Shown: positions 1-6,033 of the stretch, one piece after another | Layout: the number at the start of each line of letters is the position of its first letter | Numbering within the stretch: position 1 is the stretch's first letter | Origin: Fimenecus sp051881395 | GTDB lineage: Bacteria; Bacillota; Clostridia; Oscillospirales; Acutalibacteraceae | Length of the DNA stretch: 23,043 nt | Assembly: GCA_051881395.1 (NCBI GenBank) | Contig: JBJEPU010000225.1 | Span: 1 to 23,043, forward strand | Direction: 5' to 3' | The notes under the pieces: generated by a model | Seen by the model: only the letters and a program-made list of their open reading frames with translations | Told to the model about the DNA's origin: nothing | Database searches by the model: none | Position numbers and translations under genes: made by a program

Positions 1-1
1 C

Positions 2-1690
2 CAACAGGCAAAAACGGTTGCTGAAAGTTATACCGCAAACGGCAAATTTGACTACGACGCGGCGCTGAAAGCCCATACGGCAATCCATACCCCGCAGTAT
101 AACGCCGTTACGCTGACGCTTAAAGGCGGCGAAAGCACAAAATCCAACGAGCAACTTTTACAAAGTCAGCGCGGCAAAAATGCTTTGCACAGCGATTTGT
201 TGCAACGCGCTTACTACGCGGGGCGCTATGCGTCGCTTTGCTGTTCGGGATATTCCACCGGCAGGCTGTACGGCATGTGGACGGGCGAATGGAAAGCGGG
301 CTGGGGCAGTAAATACACAATGGACGCCAATGTGAATTTGCAAACTGCCGCGCTCAACACAAGCAATATCGCCTGCGCGCCGATAGGCTATACATACTTC
401 CTGCTTCGGCAAATGCCCGACTGGGAAGAAAACGCGCAGAATACCCACGGGTTTACGGACGCTTTGCAAGCGCCTGTCAATTCCGACGGCGACAAAGCCG
501 TCATTACCGAAACCTGCTACCCGTACCCGTTCCGTTATTGGAACGCGGGCGCTTCGTGGATGCTGTTGCCGCTTTACGAAACCTATTTAACTTACGGCGA
601 TATGGAAATCCCGTTAAGCGACGAGTTCTCGTTAGATGCGCTTCGCTCGGTGCTGTCCGTTACGGAAACGGATTTGACGGACAAACAGGTCGAAGAAATC
701 CGCGCGCGCGGATATTTGACGCTCGGCAAGGATATTTTATTGCCGCTTTTAACCAAATCCGCAAATTATTGGGCGCAACTGCTCACACCCGAATACTACA
801 CCGATACGAACGGGAATATCCATTACGAAGCGGGCAAAACCGCACTTGCCGACGGCGAAACCTATTGCATTTTACCGAGTTATTCGCCCGAAAACAATCC
901 GTCGAATTATCCAAGCCCCTCCGTCGCCAATGCTGCGATTGACATTGCCGCGTGCCGCAGTAATTTAGAAATGCTGCTTGCAATCAGCAAAGCATTTGCC
1001 CCCGAAACCGATACCGAAAAATGGGAGCAGATTTTAAGCGATTTGCCGCCGTATTTGTATGATGAAACGGGCGCTTTGAAAGAATGGGCATGCAATTCGT
1101 TTACGGAAAACAACGAACACCGCCATTTAAGCCATCTTTATTGCGTTTGGCCGCTGACAGAAACACAAAACGACGAGACTTTACGCGCCGCGTGCATACA
1201 GGCGATTGAAAACCGCGAAAGCGAAAATGAGGCGAGCCACGCACTGGTGCATCGTTCTCTGATTGCCGCGCGCTTAAAAGACAGCAAGAGCCTGACGCGT
1301 GCCGTCAAAACGCTGATGAACCACAAAATTCATTATGATTCGTTGATGACCAATCACGATTATGACCGCCACAGCTGTTACTGTACCGATTTTGAAATCG
1401 GCTATCTCGGTATTGTAAACGAAAGCCTTTTGTATTCCGAAACGGGCACGATTGAAATTTTGCCCGCCGTCTTGCTTGACGGCTTTGACAGCGGCGAAAT
1501 TACGGGCTTGCGCGCGCGCACCCGTGCCGAGGTGGACAGCCTTTCGTGGGATTTGAAAGCGAAAACGGCGTCGGTTACCATGACTTCCGACATTGCGCAG
1601 GAAATTACCGTCCGTTGCGGTGTGACAGGCGAGGAGCAAGTTTTACAGTTTGCCGCCGGCGAGCAAAAAACAGTCGATTTTACATTGTAA
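2..1690 (+). CDS. GH95-like glycoside hydrolase (alpha-L-fucosidase/galactosidase type), 5' truncated by window edge
   Basis: The reading frame is open from the first bases to a TAA at 1688-1690, so this is the last ~562 residues of a larger protein. It resembles the (alpha/alpha)6-barrel and C-terminal beta domain of family GH95, which removes alpha-linked L-fucose (some members L-galactose) from glycans. Visible family landmarks are a YGMWTGEWK stretch followed by N-V-N-L-Q (the Asn-x-Asn pair of GH95), an S-Y-S-P-E-N block whose Glu fits the general acid, an HRHLSHLY motif, and T-D-F-E-I-G before a GTIEILPA segment, whose Asp aligns with the position of the GH95 base. The usual D-G-N-F-G context of that Asp is not kept, so the protein is divergent and its substrate is uncertain. 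Signal peptide and N-terminal domain lie outside the window. A terminator-like hairpin follows at once. Confidence 0.75.
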   Translation, partial: QQAKTVAESYTANGKFDYDAALKAHTAIHTPQYNAVTLTLKGGESTKSNEQLLQSQRGKNALHSDLLQRAYYAGRYASLCCSGYSTGRLYGMWTGEWKAGWGSKYTMDANVNLQTAALNTSNIACAPIGYTYFLLRQMPDWEENAQNTHGFTDALQAPVNSDGDKAVITETCYPYPFRYWNAGASWMLLPLYETYLTYGDMEIPLSDEFSLDALRSVLSVTETDLTDKQVEEIRARGYLTLGKDILLPLLTKSANYWAQLLTPEYYTDTNGNIHYEAGKTALADGETYCILPSYSPENNPSNYPSPSVANAAIDIAACRSNLEMLLAISKAFAPETDTEKWEQILSDLPPYLYDETGALKEWACNSFTENNEHRHLSHLYCVWPLTETQNDETLRAACIQAIENRESENEASHALVHRSLIAARLKDSKSLTRAVKTLMNHKIHYDSLMTNHDYDRHSCYCTDFEIGYLGIVNESLLYSETGTIEILPAVLLDGFDSGEITGLRARTRAEVDSLSWDLKAKTASVTMTSDIAQEITVRCGVTGEEQVLQFAAGEQKTVDFTL

Positions 1691-1703
1691 GTCTATAAAA
1701 AAC

Positions 1704-1732
1704 TTTTCAAAATCCGACAGATGTGGTACGAT
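1704..1732 (+). promoter_or_regulatory. Putative promoter of the macro-domain gene
   Basis: TTTTCA (1704-1709), a 17-nt spacer and TACGAT (1727-1732), with TG one base upstream of the -10 box (extended -10). The -35 box is weak (4 of 6 to consensus). The element lies inside the terminator hairpin of the upstream gene. The pyrE promoter proposed at 21590-21618 has the same -35 hexamer, spacing and TGn extension. Confidence 0.4.
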
Positions 1733-1761
1733 ATACGCAGTACCCGTTTGTCGGATTTTTT
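1709..1761 (+). terminator. Terminator hairpin after the GH95-like gene
   Basis: The outer arms AAAATCCGACA (1709-1719) and TGTCGGATTTT (1749-1759) are perfectly complementary and are followed by two more T. An inner stem GGTAC/GTACC (1725-1729 and 1740-1744) closes around a 10-nt loop. The element begins 18 nt after the GH95-like stop codon. It overlaps the putative promoter of the next gene. Confidence 0.6.
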
Positions 1762-1783
1762 CGAGCGTAAAGGAGAGAGTGCT

Positions 1784-2845
1784 TTGCCGTTTCAAATTGT
1801 GCGGAATGATATTACCAAAATGCAGACCGATGCTGTGGTCAATGCCGCCAATACGCGGCTACTGCGCGGCAGTGGGGTGTGCGGCGCGATTTTTGCCGCG
1901 ACGGACGCGCTTGCGTTGCAAAAGGCATGTGCCGAAATCGGCGGGTGCAAAACGGGCGACGCGGTACTGACGGAAAGTTACGGCTTGCCCGCGAAATATG
2001 TCATTCACGCCGTGGGACCCATTTGGCGCGACGGCAAAGAAGATGAAGAACAGCTTTTGTATTCCGCATACAACCGCGCCCTTTCGCTTGCCAAAGCGCA
2101 CGCCCTTACAAGCATTTCGTTCCCGCTGTTGTCGGCTGGGGCATACGGCTGTCCGAAAGAGACGGCACTGCGTGTGGCGATTTCGGCAATCGGCGATTTT
2201 TTGTTGCACAACGAAATGGAAGTCTATTTGGTTGTGTTTGACAAAGCCGCCGTGCAGTTGAGCAATCAACTTTTCTTTTCCATTCAGGAATATATTGACG
2301 ACCATTATCTTGCGGATTATCCGTATTTGCGCCGTCAGCATTTGTGCAATTCCTTTGATGAAACCACCGCGCTTTTAGTGGGGGAAGCGGAAGATTTTTC
2401 CGCAATGCTTTTGGAATCGGACGCCTGCAAAACCGCGTACAGTTTCAAAAACAAACCCGCGCCCTGCGCACCACCGCAGAATTTAAACGACGCGCTGTCC
2501 GCATTAGACGAATCGTTTTCGGAAAGTCTTTTGCGGTTGATTGACGAAAAAGGGCTTACTGATGTGGAAACCTACAAAAAGGCGAATATCGACCGCAAAC
2601 TGTTTTCCAAAATCCGCAGTGACCGGCTTTACAAGCCGAAAAAGCAAACGGCAATCGCCTTTGCCGTGGCGCTGGAATTGGATTTGCAGGAAACCGAAGC
2701 GTTTCTGCGCAAAGCGGGATTTGCGCTTTCGCACAGCAACAAATTTGATGTGATTATCGAGTTTTTCATTTTGCAAAAAAACTACAATATTTACGAAATC
2801 AACGAAGCGCTGTTCGCCTTTGACCAGCCGTTGTTGGGGGTGTGA
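1784..2845 (+). CDS. Macro-domain (ADP-ribose-binding) protein with helical C-terminal domain
   Basis: I chose the TTG at 1784 because AGGAGA (1771-1776) sits at the right distance and because the protein then begins as macro-domain proteins do (MPFQIVRNDITKM, followed by DAVVNAANTRLLRG). The N-terminal ~170 residues form a macro domain, which binds ADP-ribose or removes it from proteins or O-acetyl-ADP-ribose. The ligand loop reads G-S-G-V-C-G-A-I-F rather than the common G-G-G-V-D-G-A-I-H, so catalysis is uncertain. The last ~110 residues (from FSESLLRLIDEKGLTD) form a conserved helical module that I recall as fused to macro domains in many Clostridia. Its repeated-helix character suggests DNA or protein binding, but its function is not established here. 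The stop overlaps the start region of the next gene, so the two are probably co-transcribed. Confidence 0.85.
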   Translation: MPFQIVRNDITKMQTDAVVNAANTRLLRGSGVCGAIFAATDALALQKACAEIGGCKTGDAVLTESYGLPAKYVIHAVGPIWRDGKEDEEQLLYSAYNRALSLAKAHALTSISFPLLSAGAYGCPKETALRVAISAIGDFLLHNEMEVYLVVFDKAAVQLSNQLFFSIQEYIDDHYLADYPYLRRQHLCNSFDETTALLVGEAEDFSAMLLESDACKTAYSFKNKPAPCAPPQNLNDALSALDESFSESLLRLIDEKGLTDVETYKKANIDRKLFSKIRSDRLYKPKKQTAIAFAVALELDLQETEAFLRKAGFALSHSNKFDVIIEFFILQKNYNIYEINEALFAFDQPLLGV

Positions 2846-2847
2846 GT

Positions 2848-3726
2848 ATGCTGTGTACCGCCTGTCCGCGGCACTGCCACGCCGAGCGCGCGGAAAACAC
2901 ACCGTCCAAAGGCTTTTGCAAAATGCCGTATAACGCGGTGGTGGCGCGCGCCGCGTTGCACCTTTGGGAAGAGCCGCCTATAAGCGGCAAAAACGGCTCG
3001 GGCGCGATTTTCTTTTCGGGGTGTTCTTTGCGGTGCGTGTTCTGTCAAAACCGTGAAATCAGCCGCGAAAATTTCGGAAAGCCCGTCAGCAAAGCCCGCC
3101 TGATTGAAATGATGCAGTCGCTCGAACAACAGGGCGCGCACAATATCAATTTGGTCAATCCCACGCATTTTGTACCCTTTTTGGCGGAGACTTTGGGGGA
3201 TTATAAGCCGAAAATTCCCGTGGTCTATAACTCGGGTGGATATGATTCGGTCGAATCTTTACAACTGCTTGACGGACTTGTCGATATTTATTTGCCCGAT
3301 TTTAAATATATCGACCCCGCAACGGCAAAACGGTTTTCCGCAGCGGAAAATTACCCCGAAATTGCCAAACAAGCCATCGTTGAAATGCGGCGGCAGGTGA
3401 AAGACCGCTTCGACGAAAACGGTATAATGCAATCGGGGCTTATCGTACGGCATTTGGTGTTGCCGGGGCACGCAAAAGAATCGGTGGAAATTCTCAAATG
3501 GCTGTCACAGCACCTGCCGCACGACACCTACATAAGCCTGATGTCGCAATATACGCCTTGCGGCAGAACCTATCCGTTTAAAGAGTTGAACCGCCGCCTG
3601 ACGAGTGCCGAATACGGGAAAGTGGTGGATGCATTTTGGGATTTCGGCTTTCAAAACGGCTTTATGCAGGAAAAATCGGCGGCAACGGCAGAATTTATTC
3701 CGCAATTTGATTTAACAGGGGTTTGA
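2848..3726 (+). CDS. Radical SAM protein, PflA/PflX-like (COG1313 type)
   Basis: Radical S-adenosylmethionine enzyme with the CxxxCxxC cluster motif at Cys59, Cys63 and Cys66 (CSLRCVFC), which binds the [4Fe-4S] cluster that cleaves SAM. Additional N-terminal cysteines (C-T-A-C-P-R-H-C and C24) are typical of the PflX/COG1313 branch, which resembles pyruvate formate-lyase activase but whose substrate is unknown. Later blocks include NLVNPTHFVPF, YNSGGYDS, YLPDFKY and LVLPGHAKES. The length (292 residues) fits the family. I chose the ATG at 2848, preceded by GGGGGTG; a GTG at 2842 overlapping the macro-gene stop is possible and adds two residues. No glycyl-radical enzyme is adjacent, so the partner protein cannot be named. 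Confidence 0.85.
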   Translation: MLCTACPRHCHAERAENTPSKGFCKMPYNAVVARAALHLWEEPPISGKNGSGAIFFSGCSLRCVFCQNREISRENFGKPVSKARLIEMMQSLEQQGAHNINLVNPTHFVPFLAETLGDYKPKIPVVYNSGGYDSVESLQLLDGLVDIYLPDFKYIDPATAKRFSAAENYPEIAKQAIVEMRRQVKDRFDENGIMQSGLIVRHLVLPGHAKESVEILKWLSQHLPHDTYISLMSQYTPCGRTYPFKELNRRLTSAEYGKVVDAFWDFGFQNGFMQEKSAATAEFIPQFDLTGV

Positions 3727-3750
3727 TTTTTTCTGAAAGTATGTTATACT
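3723..3750 (+). promoter_or_regulatory. Putative promoter of mscL
   Basis: TTGATT (3723-3728), 16-nt spacer, TATACT (3745-3750) with a TGn extension (3742-3744). The -35 box overlaps the stop codon of the radical SAM gene. The predicted start of transcription leaves a leader of about 25 nt before the mscL ATG. Confidence 0.6.
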
Positions 3751-3781
3751 GAACAAAACTTAAAAAAGTGGGGAATGAAAA

Positions 3782-4249
3782 ATGGCAAAAGGAAAAGGCT
3801 TTATTTCGGAATTCAAAACTTTTATTATGCGCGGCAATGTGATTGACCTCGCTGTCGGTGTAATTATCGGCGGCGCGTTCCAAAAAATCGTCAATTCGCT
3901 CGTGAATGATATTGTTATGCCGTTAATCAGTTTGTTAACGGGCGGCATTGATTTTTCCAATTGGTTTTTGGTGCTGGGCGAGGGCGAATTCGCCACTGCC
4001 GCCGCCGCGAAAGAGGCGGGCGTAGCCACGCTCAATTACGGTACATTTTTGAGCACGGCGCTCGACTTTTTGATTATGGCGTTCGTGATTTTCCTGATAA
4101 TCAAAGGGATTAACAGCGTAACGGAGAAATTCAAAAAGGAAAAAGCGGAAGAACCTGCGGCGCCGACCACAAAAGTCTGCCCGTATTGCAAATCCGAAAT
4201 CGACATTGCGGCAACCAAATGCCCGCACTGCACTTCGGATGTGGAATAA
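3782..4249 (+). CDS. mscL: Large-conductance mechanosensitive channel MscL with C-terminal zinc ribbon
   Basis: MscL is a homopentameric inner-membrane channel that opens under membrane tension and releases solutes on osmotic downshock. The N-terminal amphipathic helix and first membrane segment carry the family signature (F-K-x-F-I-M-R-G-N-V-I-D-L-A-V-G-V-I-I-G, residues ~9-28). A second membrane segment (LDFLIMAFVIFLIIKGI) lies near residue 95-115. After a charged Lys/Glu linker the protein ends in a zinc-ribbon-like C-P-Y-C ... C-P-H-C pair (about residues 132-150), an addition to the E. coli-type core that gives 155 residues. The start is fixed by GGGG eight bases upstream and by the conserved N-terminus. 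It has its own promoter and terminator and so appears monocistronic. Confidence 0.95.
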   Translation: MAKGKGFISEFKTFIMRGNVIDLAVGVIIGGAFQKIVNSLVNDIVMPLISLLTGGIDFSNWFLVLGEGEFATAAAAKEAGVATLNYGTFLSTALDFLIMAFVIFLIIKGINSVTEKFKKEKAEEPAAPTTKVCPYCKSEIDIAATKCPHCTSDVE

Positions 4250-4261
4250 AGAATTTCGGCT

Positions 4262-4296
4262 TGCGCGTGCCGCTCTCGGCGCGCGCAGTTGTTTTT
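4262..4296 (+). terminator. Terminator of mscL
   Basis: Arms TGCGCGTGCCG (4262-4272) and CGGCGCGCGCA (4277-4287) pair over 11 positions with one G-U wobble around a CTCT loop. They are followed by GTTGTTTTT. The element lies between mscL and proC. Confidence 0.7.
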
Positions 4297-4310
4297 AAAG
4301 GTGTGATACT

Positions 4311-5108
4311 ATGAAAATCGGCTTTATCGGCGCGGGCAATATGGCGTCCGCCATTTTGCGCGGCGCGGTGCGTTCGGGCGCATTTGCGGCAGACGATTTG
4401 TGCGCGTTTGATTTGGACAAAGCCAAAACCGATGCTTTGCACGAGGAACTCGGCATTTCGGCGGCAAAAGACGAAAAAGACTTGATTGCGCAGTCCGATG
4501 CGGTGGTGTTGGCGGTCAAGCCCAATGTGTTTGAGCGCTTACTGCCCGCAATTTCTGACGATTTGCAAAGAAAAAACCCGTTGCTTATCTCCATTGCGGC
4601 GGGCAAAACAATTGCGTTTATACAAGGACTGTTAAACTATGACGCGGCGATTGTCCGCGTCATGCCGAATATCAATGCAACGGTCGGTGCGGCAATGAGC
4701 GCCTATTGCTTTAACGAAACGGTGTCGGAGCGCCAAAAGGACTTGGCGCAAAAGCTGTGCGCCTCGTTCGGTGAGGTGATGTGTCTGCCTGAAACGAGTT
4801 TCCCGCTGTTTGGGGTACTCGCGGGCTGTGCACCCGCGTACAGCTATATGTTTATTGACGCACTCGCGCGCGCGGGCGTGAAAAACGGTATGGCGAAAGC
4901 GGACGCGTTGAAAATCGCGGCGCAAACCGTGCTGGGGAGCGCCAAACAGATTTTGGAAAGCGGCGCGCACCCGTGGGAACTTGTGGACCGTGTTTGCTCG
5001 CCGGGCGGTACGACGATTGAGGGCGTCGCCTCGTTGCAGGCAGACGGATTGGACGCCGCCGTCACCCGTGCGGTGGACGCGGCACTGCAAAAGGATAAAA
5101 AACTGTAA
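4311..5108 (+). CDS. proC: Pyrroline-5-carboxylate reductase
   Basis: Catalyses the last step of proline synthesis, reducing 1-pyrroline-5-carboxylate with NAD(P)H in the cytoplasm. The N-terminus is a Rossmann fold (IGFIGAGNMASAI, residues 2-14). Further family blocks are VVLAVKPNV, ISIAAGKT, RVMPNINATVG and the C-terminal signature V-C-S-P-G-G-T-T-I-E-G that lines the substrate site. Its 265 residues match the family length. The ATG at 4311 is preceded by AAAGGTG. No other proline gene is adjacent. A hairpin repeat follows 11 nt after the stop. Confidence 0.95.
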   Translation: MKIGFIGAGNMASAILRGAVRSGAFAADDLCAFDLDKAKTDALHEELGISAAKDEKDLIAQSDAVVLAVKPNVFERLLPAISDDLQRKNPLLISIAAGKTIAFIQGLLNYDAAIVRVMPNINATVGAAMSAYCFNETVSERQKDLAQKLCASFGEVMCLPETSFPLFGVLAGCAPAYSYMFIDALARAGVKNGMAKADALKIAAQTVLGSAKQILESGAHPWELVDRVCSPGGTTIEGVASLQADGLDAAVTRAVDAALQKDKKL

Positions 5109-5112
5109 TCCG

Positions 5113-5364
5113 TCATAAAAGGCAGAAAAAAACAGCGTTTCGGGTTTTCCGAAACGCTGTTTTGCTTTGCACGCCGTCTGCTTTTGCCTGCTCACCGTTT
5201 TCCGCTTCGTCCGTTTCCTGTTCGGTCGCCGGTTCAGTAGGTTGTGCAGGCGTTTCTTCGCCTTTTTCAGTGGTTGTCTCCGCCGTCGGCTTTTCCGCAT
5301 TTTCAACGGCGGATTCCGTTTCTGTGCACTTGCCCTGTTCGGCCTTTTTTACTTCCTTGTCCAT
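5113..5364 (-). CDS. Small acidic hypothetical protein whose 3' end runs through a terminator repeat
   Basis: An 83-residue ORF with a clear ribosome binding site (AAAGGAG, then GAAGCCAAA before the ATG at 5364). The protein is highly charged and of low complexity, rich in Glu, Thr, Ala, Pro and Lys, with no predicted membrane segment or signal peptide, so it is likely disordered. I recognise no family. Its last 16 or so residues (SKTAFRKTRNAVFFCLL) are encoded by repeat copy 1 and differ in composition from the rest. This suggests that the original 3' end was replaced by the repeat or that the hairpin sits within the gene. Translation through to the stop at 5113 would require transcription past the hairpin. 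Confidence 0.5.
   Translation of the reverse strand: MDKEVKKAEQGKCTETESAVENAEKPTAETTTEKGEETPAQPTEPATEQETDEAENGEQAKADGVQSKTAFRKTRNAVFFCLL
5120..5166. repeat. 47-bp direct repeat, copy 1, containing a terminator hairpin
   Basis: Identical over 47 bp to 5971-6017. It holds a perfect 15-bp inverted repeat, AAAACAGCGTTTCGG / CCGAAACGCTGTTTT, around a GTTTT loop. On the minus strand the stem runs into seven T, so the hairpin is a strong terminator in that direction. On the plus strand it could also end proC transcripts, with a weaker T tract. Confidence 0.9.
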
Positions 5365-5398
5365 TTTGGCTTCTCCTTTCTTAAAAATGGGTATAAAA

Positions 5399-5428
5399 AT
5401 AGCGCCCTTGGTAAACCAAAGACGCTAT
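5399..5428 (-). terminator. Terminator of the two-gene minus-strand unit 5446-5950
   Basis: On the minus strand, 14-nt arms (5428-5415 and 5412-5399) pair with two G-U wobbles around a 2-nt gap. They are followed by TTTTTATACCC, a T-rich run. The element lies 17 nt after the stop codon of the 92-residue gene. Confidence 0.65.
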
Positions 5429-5445
5429 AATTATTGAATTTTTGC

Positions 5446-5724
5446 TTACTGCTTTCCCTTTCGCATGTGCTTAGGCAAATAGCAATCCTCTACGCCCTCA
5501 ATTTGTTTGTATTTTGGGCAATCGTAATGATGACAATCTAAATAAACCGGATTTTCTCCAAAAATTTCACATACAGGCTCGTCCCATGTTCCATATTTCA
5601 TATCGATATGCGTACAACTTATACAAAGCGGAGTTAGAACCTCACCAAGCATTGGCGCTTCTAAATTACTATGCGCTTCATCACATAGTCTCTCATATTC
5701 TTTAATTCGTTCTTCATCAGTCAT
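5446..5724 (-). CDS. Cysteine-rich small hypothetical protein
   Basis: A 92-residue ORF with a good ribosome binding site (GGAGGTG about 8 nt before the ATG at 5724). The protein has an acidic helical N-terminus (MTDEERIKEYERLCDEAHSN) and several Cys/His residues in the second half, including C-I-S-C-T-H, DCHHYDCPKY and EDC, an arrangement that could bind a metal ion. I recognise no family. The coding region is visibly richer in A and T than proC or the genes beyond, which together with the bracketing repeats points to acquired DNA. The upstream ORF ends one base before this gene begins, so the two are probably co-transcribed. Confidence 0.65.
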   Translation of the reverse strand: MTDEERIKEYERLCDEAHSNLEAPMLGEVLTPLCISCTHIDMKYGTWDEPVCEIFGENPVYLDCHHYDCPKYKQIEGVEDCYLPKHMRKGKQ

Positions 5725-5725
5725 T

Positions 5726-5950
5726 TTACAACACCTCCGCTACGATAATATATTTCCCTTTAAACTTTTGTGCTTCTATTATACGATATTCTGCACCATT
5801 TTGCAACAAAACTTCGTATTCTGATTTCCCGCCATTTGCACGGTTATATGAAATTTCCTCCACATACGCCGCACCCTCTTGATTGGCTCTTTTTATGAGT
5901 ACCAACTGCATGTTTTTGTTCGAATTTCCAATATAAGATGCGTTTTTCAA
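5726..5950 (-). CDS. Small hypothetical protein, start uncertain
   Basis: A 74-residue ORF starting at a TTG (5950) with no convincing ribosome binding site; an ATG at 5911 would give 61 residues. The frame is also open further upstream through the repeat, so the gene may have lost its true 5' end when the repeat was placed there. The protein looks like a small beta-rich domain (AAYVEEISYNRANGGKSEYEVLLQ, then AEYRIIEAQKFKGKYIIVAEVL in segments). No family is recognised. It is AT-rich like its downstream partner. Only ~20 nt separate the TTG from the repeat hairpin, leaving little space for a promoter unless it lies within the repeat. Confidence 0.5.
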   Translation of the reverse strand: MKNASYIGNSNKNMQLVLIKRANQEGAAYVEEISYNRANGGKSEYEVLLQNGAEYRIIEAQKFKGKYIIVAEVL

Positions 5951-5970
5951 AATGCTTAATTTGTTATCAT

Positions 5971-6017
5971 AGGCAGAAAAAAACAGCGTTTCGGGTTTTC
6001 CGAAACGCTGTTTTGCT
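5971..6017. repeat. 47-bp direct repeat, copy 2, terminator of the dockerin gene
   Basis: Identical to 5120-5166. Located 17 nt after the dockerin-gene stop codon on the minus strand. The 15-bp stem is followed, on that strand, by a run of seven T, an excellent intrinsic terminator. Confidence 0.9.
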
Positions 6018-6033
6018 GTGTTTGTGGTTGTTT

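Noticed and set aside
4632..5306. 224-codon minus-strand ORF opposite proC
   Set aside because: Arg/His-rich shadow translation of proC that also runs out of frame across the small acidic gene; no start signal.
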